From positions 67,012 through 124,514 of the forward strand of contig CADAZX010000005.1 in the NCBI GenBank assembly GCA_902792515.1: a stretch of 57,503 bases of DNA, in the 5' to 3' direction. Numbering within the stretch: the first letter of the stretch is position 1; every line of letters begins with the position of its first letter. The position numbers were made by a program, and so were the translations under genes. The notes beneath the pieces are model-generated. The model saw only the letters and a list, made by a program, of their open reading frames with translations, did no database searches and was not told the DNA's origin. Below, piece after piece: positions 53,453 to 57,503 of this stretch. This DNA is from an uncultured Ruminococcus sp. (GTDB lineage: Bacteria > Bacillota > Clostridia > UBA1212).

Positions 53453-53573
53453 TTATCCTCTAATTTCAAATATTTTAAAAATTCCTTTTCCAGCAACTTC
53501 GATTATTTTTTCAACTTTTTCTGCTGTAAATGTCGCAGAACCTGTTTTTAAGTCCCATGCACACAGTGTACAA
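53453..53573 (-). pseudogene. Orphan 3' end of a toxin related to the RHS tip
   Basis: About 36 codons read CAWDLKTGSATFTAEKVEK followed by IIEVAGKGIFKIFEIRG and a stop. This matches the last 36 residues of the intact RHS toxin (CAWDLKTGKATLTEDRINH, then ILEVVGNGIFSIFEVRG). The rest of the toxin is missing. It lies between the intact immunity gene and the broken one, as expected for a displaced toxin-immunity cassette. Confidence 0.8.
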
Positions 53574-53583
53574 GTGAGTGGCG

Positions 53584-54234
53584 TTATAGTCCAAAAATCT
53601 TTTGTTTAGTAATCTCTATTATTCGTTGAAAATAGATAATACGTTCATCTGCGCTATTAAATTTTATCGAAATTAGGTCTTTGATTTCGGCTTCAAATTC
53701 AAATTTAAGTGAGTCAGATATATGAGATTTGTTGATTTCCTTAATTGCTTTGTTAAATAACTGAGATATACTCTTTGGATCGTCTCCCAGCATAACGCAT
53801 AAATAAATTAACAACTTATAATGCCTTAAAATAGAGCCTTTGAATATTATTGGGCGTCCATTTAACAACAATGATTGAAGTATATAGGGGTTTTCGATTT
53901 CTTTGAAAACAGGTAAGATATGACTATCAACTGTAGTCTTAACTAATTCAATCCACTCTTTAATTGACGACTCTGTTTCGTACGGCATAGTCAATGAGGT
54001 ATGCCCGGAGGCAATCTGTTCTAATCTGCCCCCATAAGCATAGTCAATGTAATCAGTAGGAACAAATAACGGTAGAAAAGCGTACCTGAAATATACACTG
54101 TTGGTATTTGTACATTCGAAAGAGAAAGAAAACGCTGAAATACTACCCATTTTAACTATGTAACGTCCATGTTTATTGAATCCCCTCTTCTCGAAAAAAT
54201 CGCCAAACCATTTATATACTTCTGAATTCTTCAT
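53584..54234 (-). CDS. Candidate immunity protein for the RHS nuclease toxin
   Basis: 216 residues, no signal peptide, probably cytoplasmic. EVYKWFGDFFEKRGFNKHG, SFECTNTNSVYFRYAFLPLF, then YAYGGRLEQIASGHTSLTMP and a long helical C-terminal half. It starts 6 bases after the toxin stop, the usual position for an immunity gene. It is related to the frameshifted gene at 52769. The N-terminal part recalls DUF4304. Codon use is AT-rich compared with the left part of the window. The role is inferred from position. Confidence 0.8.
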   Translation of the reverse strand: MKNSEVYKWFGDFFEKRGFNKHGRYIVKMGSISAFSFSFECTNTNSVYFRYAFLPLFVPTDYIDYAYGGRLEQIASGHTSLTMPYETESSIKEWIELVKTTVDSHILPVFKEIENPYILQSLLLNGRPIIFKGSILRHYKLLIYLCVMLGDDPKSISQLFNKAIKEINKSHISDSLKFEFEAEIKDLISIKFNSADERIIYFQRIIEITKQKIFGL

Positions 54235-54240
54235 GATGTC

Positions 54241-55380
54241 TTATCCTCGCACTTCAAAAATACTAAAAATCCCATTTCCAACAACCTCAAGAATATGATT
54301 TATTCTATCTTCAGTAAGAGTGGCTTTCCCAGTTTTTAAATCCCATGCACATATTATTTCGCCATTTTCGTCAAATAAGACTACGTCTAGACGCACACTT
54401 CCTGTCTTTCCATATTCAACCTCGGCACCATTTAAAAAAGAAACCTCGGCACGCAATCGCGGATCCCCTAATGCTTCTATCTCTGCTTTCAATGCAGTGT
54501 GTTTATATGTGCCAACCACAGGACCATAACCAGGAATTCCATCACATGCTCTGTTTGCGGAATCTCTGACTTTCGCATCATAATAACTGATATCAGCACC
54601 GCTATTCGAACATTCGAAGGATATTTCCGTCTCTGGTACAATGAAATTGCATTCGCAAAATTGGATATAGTAGTAGTATATCGACATTCCGAGCGAGTAC
54701 ACGGTTGCAAAGGCGGACAAACCGCTTAGCGTACTATACCAAATTGTCGCTCCAACTCCACATTTATTTTCAATGCATTCATATGCGGTAACGCTAGCGG
54801 CAATAACACCCGCGATGATTGAACAAATCAGTATTACAGTGGCAACCGATATACTGTGGCCAGTTGGGTCGGTGTAGTTCACCGGATCATTCCCGCAATA
54901 TGTGAACAGGTTGCATCCAAGCGGACCTTCTCCAACGTTCAATTGAGAGTCTGCGTTGATGAACCTCCCAATCATAGGGTCATAATACCTGCTCTGCAGA
55001 TAGTAAAAACCCGTTTCGTTGTCGTAATAATACCCGCGGTATCTGATCGGGTTTATATAGCCGATGCTTGTGGTGTTGTAGGTTATATCCGTGCCGCTGC
55101 CGTCTTTGATGGATATCAGTTCGCCCCAGGTGTCATAGGTATATGCGGCAACGACCGAACCGGAATTGTTGACGATATGAGTTACGTCGCCCTGCGCGTT
55201 TCGGATATACTTGTAATACGTGGCCGGCCCGCCGTTTTGAGAATAGGCAAAACCGCATATTCTTCCGACCGCGTCGTAATCGTAAACAATCTCATACGAC
55301 CCGTTTTCAGCCCACTCAGATTTGAGAGTGTTTCCAACCCAAAAATAGTTTATCTGCGTTGAAACTCCGGCATTGGACAC
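54241..55380 (-). CDS. RHS protein C-terminal part with PD-(D/E)XK-like nuclease tip
   Basis: 379 residues in a frame different from the upstream RHS part. It begins with the last YD repeats (GSYEIVYDYDAVGRICGF) and the RHS core end RYRGYYYDNETGFYYLQSRYYDPMIGRFINAD, the usual boundary before the toxin. Then come two membrane segments (VATVILICSIIAGVIAASV and the region around YSLGMSIYYYY) and a toxin domain: GTYKHTALKAEI, GSVRLDVVLFDENGEIICAWD, LKTGKATLT. The Asp in RLDVV and the DLK pair fit a PD-(D/E)XK nuclease. The apparent start (GTG 55380) is inside the gene, so expression needs the upstream frame. Confidence 0.85.
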   Translation of the reverse strand: MSNAGVSTQINYFWVGNTLKSEWAENGSYEIVYDYDAVGRICGFAYSQNGGPATYYKYIRNAQGDVTHIVNNSGSVVAAYTYDTWGELISIKDGSGTDITYNTTSIGYINPIRYRGYYYDNETGFYYLQSRYYDPMIGRFINADSQLNVGEGPLGCNLFTYCGNDPVNYTDPTGHSISVATVILICSIIAGVIAASVTAYECIENKCGVGATIWYSTLSGLSAFATVYSLGMSIYYYYIQFCECNFIVPETEISFECSNSGADISYYDAKVRDSANRACDGIPGYGPVVGTYKHTALKAEIEALGDPRLRAEVSFLNGAEVEYGKTGSVRLDVVLFDENGEIICAWDLKTGKATLTEDRINHILEVVGNGIFSIFEVRG

Positions 55381-57503
55381 AAGTGTTGGATCCGTAGTAT
55401 GAAGAAAGCAGGTCTTTGAAAGTCGAATCGTATCCGAAAGGTGACTGGTATGCGAAAAGCGAGCTCGCCGGAGACAGCGCCGATGTGTCTATAATCGGGC
55501 AGTATGTGTATCCGACTCTGGATATGATGTTGCCGCCGCTGTCGTAGTTATATACTATCGTGTAGCCGTTTCCGTTGTTCAGCTTTTTGTTGTCCTCGCG
55601 AATGAGCTGACCGAGAGCGTCATACTCATATCTCGCGACCTGGACGTTGTTTTCAAAGATTTTCTCTATCTTCCCGTTATCGTAATAAGTATACGATATT
55701 TCCGGTATGGCGGAAAGAGAACATGCCTCCTCTGTGACAAGGGCAGTCTTGTTGATAACGGTTATCTGTCCGCTTCCCGTGTTTACAGTCTTGTTGTAGT
55801 CCTTGTAAGTGTACGTTTTCGAAACGCTGCCGTTGGAAGCGGTTGAAATCCGCCCCAGGGAATCGTAAGCAATCGTTTTTGTCCCGAGAGATCCTTGTTT
55901 TGTTATCGTTTTAGCCCCGTCATTTCGGGTTATGTAACTGTTGTATACTTCTCCGGTCGACGCGGAGGTAAATATCTCATAATCAACGTCTGAACTTGTC
56001 GAGTAGTGGTAGAGCACACTGTTCCCGTCGCTCGACATAATATATTTCAGCTTTCCGTCCCTGTTATAGCTGTATTCCTTTGTCACCGGATCTGACGCGT
56101 CGGAACGGTCAACATATTTCACAACGTTGCCGTTTTTGTCATAATACCATGCGAACGTCGCGGTGTCAACCGTCGCGTTCTGTGAATAAGCTATAAACGT
56201 CAGATTGCCCAGAGAATCGTAGCCGTAATATTTGTTCTGGCCGTTGCCGTAGCTGAGTCTTGATATCTGACCGAGTGCACCGCCATAGGTATAGGTTGCC
56301 ATTGTACGGTTAAGACCACCGTTTGCGTCAAGTATTGTGAATGACGTCCGGTTTCCGGCATTGTCCGTTCCTAGCGAATACGAAAATCCGTTGTGCGATA
56401 TATTTGTGTAGTATTGACCGTATGAAAGGCCGAGCGAGGCGGCGCCTTCGGCCTCATTTGTCAGTCTTCCGTACGAGTCATACGTGTAGGAGGTGACTTT
56501 GCCGTCACCGTCTGTTACAGACAGGAGATCTCCTGTACTGCTCTGGTACGAATATGTTACGTATCTGCCAGCCGTATCGGTCTCTTTTTCCAAGAAGCGT
56601 CCGTTTGAGGTATACGAATATAAAGAGTGCGAAGTCTGCGTTCCGTCGGTATACGTGGCTGATTCGATCAGAGAGCCGTGAGAGTTGTATGTATAAGAGG
56701 TCTCGGTCAGGATGTCGTCCGCTCCGGAGATATTTGGATCAAATGTCTCACTGATATGTGTAACCGCAAACGGATTCTGAACGTTATTGTAAGTGTAATT
56801 TACGGTTGTAACGTTTCCCTTTTTATCCGTGTACAGCGTTTGCCCGACGGATTCGGAAAAGCTGTCGACATAGGAATAAACCTTTTCTCCGCCGGAAAAG
56901 CTCTTTCCGTAAATGATTCTTCCTAAACCGTCGTAAAGGTACTGACTTCTGTCAGAGTAGTCGCCAATCCCGGTAACATATTCTGCAACAACTCCGCCGA
57001 AGCATACGTCTGTGTAATTATAACCGTTGACAAGGCTTATGCTCACATAGCTTGAGTATCCGGTGACAGGAATAATCACGCTGACGTACTGCCATTCGCT
57101 TACGGCGTTCGAGAAGAGCAGCTCCACGTCGTCGAAACCGGCGTTCGCAAAATGTACGGTTATTCCAAACTTTCCGGAACTGACCGCTTTCCCCTTGCCG
57201 AAACCGCTGACAACAAGGTAGCCGCCGCTAAACACGGGTGTGGGCAGGACCTGACTCAGGCTGCGTTCCTCATTTATACTGCCCGGGATGGTGACATAAT
57301 AGATTCTGTCGCTGATAATCACGATCGGGGTAAACGTACCGCCCGGTGTCCAGGCGGATGTTCCGTTGTAGAATCCGCTGTTGGACAGCTGGTTTGTCGC
57401 TCTTGAATTTGCTCCTTTTGTTAGCGAAACGAGGTCGAAATACAGGTTGCCCTGCTGATTCTTTATGCCGATAAGAATACAGACACTGCCGAATATAGCG
57501 CTT
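55316..57503 (-). CDS. RHS/YD-repeat protein, part entering from the right edge
   Basis: The frame is open to the window edge (beyond 57322), so the 5' end is outside. The edge part looks like a carbohydrate-binding or jelly-roll domain (NQQGNLYFDLVSL, SGFYNGTSAWTPGG); then about 17 YD repeats follow, such as TYTYDSYGRLTNEAEG, YGYDSLGNLTFIAY and ARYEYDALGQLIRED. Such shells encapsulate a C-terminal toxin. The frame stops at 55316 after KDLLSSYYGSN, where the consensus about 30 residues before the next part is missing, so a deletion with a frameshift separates it from the toxin. Confidence 0.88.
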   Translation of the reverse strand, partial: SAIFGSVCILIGIKNQQGNLYFDLVSLTKGANSRATNQLSNSGFYNGTSAWTPGGTFTPIVIISDRIYYVTIPGSINEERSLSQVLPTPVFSGGYLVVSGFGKGKAVSSGKFGITVHFANAGFDDVELLFSNAVSEWQYVSVIIPVTGYSSYVSISLVNGYNYTDVCFGGVVAEYVTGIGDYSDRSQYLYDGLGRIIYGKSFSGGEKVYSYVDSFSESVGQTLYTDKKGNVTTVNYTYNNVQNPFAVTHISETFDPNISGADDILTETSYTYNSHGSLIESATYTDGTQTSHSLYSYTSNGRFLEKETDTAGRYVTYSYQSSTGDLLSVTDGDGKVTSYTYDSYGRLTNEAEGAASLGLSYGQYYTNISHNGFSYSLGTDNAGNRTSFTILDANGGLNRTMATYTYGGALGQISRLSYGNGQNKYYGYDSLGNLTFIAYSQNATVDTATFAWYYDKNGNVVKYVDRSDASDPVTKEYSYNRDGKLKYIMSSDGNSVLYHYSTSSDVDYEIFTSASTGEVYNSYITRNDGAKTITKQGSLGTKTIAYDSLGRISTASNGSVSKTYTYKDYNKTVNTGSGQITVINKTALVTEEACSLSAIPEISYTYYDNGKIEKIFENNVQVARYEYDALGQLIREDNKKLNNGNGYTIVYNYDSGGNIISRVGYTYCPIIDTSALSPASSLFAYQSPFGYDSTFKDLLSSYYGSNTCVQCRSFNADKLFLGWKHSQI

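Overview
This looks like a chromosomal window from a Bacillota bacterium, probably an uncultured Clostridia lineage of moderate to fairly high GC. The reasons are a GlnRS end, a DegV/FakA fatty-acid kinase pair, a der-plsY neighbourhood beside a PDZ/radical-SAM DUF512 gene, L32, phoH-ybeY, PdaA-like deacetylases, lipoproteins with short lipoboxes and sigma-A type TTGACA/TATAAT promoters. Almost every gene is on the minus strand. The plus-strand genes are the GlnRS end (1-929), an MFS transporter (44.5-45.7 kb) and a YwaF/TMEM164-family protein (45.9-46.7 kb).

Layout. 1-0.99 kb: end of glnS and a perfect 40-bp palindrome acting as terminator. 1.0-11.9 kb: an acyl-lipid block, read right to left: AMP ligase-ACP didomain protein, two PlsC-type acyltransferases, a second AMP ligase, a free ACP, a Ser alpha/beta hydrolase, DegV/FakB, FakA, an alpha/beta hydrolase with Cys at the nucleophile position, and a YcxB-like membrane protein. 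The parts suggest fatty acids being activated, loaded on carriers, moved to lipids and released again. 11.9-15.8 kb: folD and ftsK/spoIIIE. 15.9-20.9 kb: an envelope block with a PrsA/SurA-like lipoprotein and two PdaA-like deacetylases with Thr-Pro linkers, one of them without the catalytic Asp. Between the deacetylases lies a non-coding stretch of about 0.55 kb rich in inverted repeats. 21.2-30.6 kb: ilvE and a complete oligopeptide ABC operon (oppA-B-C-D-F plus an 85-aa membrane protein) behind a consensus promoter.

30.9-35.7 kb: a four-TM protein, a broken plsY in which a VanZ-like segment replaces the middle in another frame, der, a DUF512 protein and rpmF. 35.8-42.5 kb: lipoproteins, an RluA-type pseudouridine synthase, a large two-TM protein and a third AMP ligase. 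42.6-44.2 kb: ybeY and phoH, overlapping. 44.4-46.8 kb: the plus-strand pair. 46.8-52.2 kb: a lysophospholipase-like hydrolase, glpK, a DUF4091 protein and a Gfo/Idh/MocA oxidoreductase.

52.2-57.5 kb: visibly more AT-rich, accessory DNA. An RHS/YD-repeat protein runs in from the right edge, is broken by a frameshift near 55.4 kb, and ends in a PD-(D/E)XK-like nuclease tip. An immunity-like gene follows, then an orphan 3' end of a related toxin, then a frameshifted second immunity-like gene. This is the layout of a polymorphic-toxin locus with a displaced cassette.

The points most worth a second look are the acyl block with its ligase-ACP/PlsC frame junction, the PlsY-VanZ chimera, the RHS cassette array, the structured element at 19.1-19.6 kb and the deacetylase paralogue lacking its catalytic Asp. 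I found no rRNA, complete tRNA, CRISPR array, transposase or integrase.
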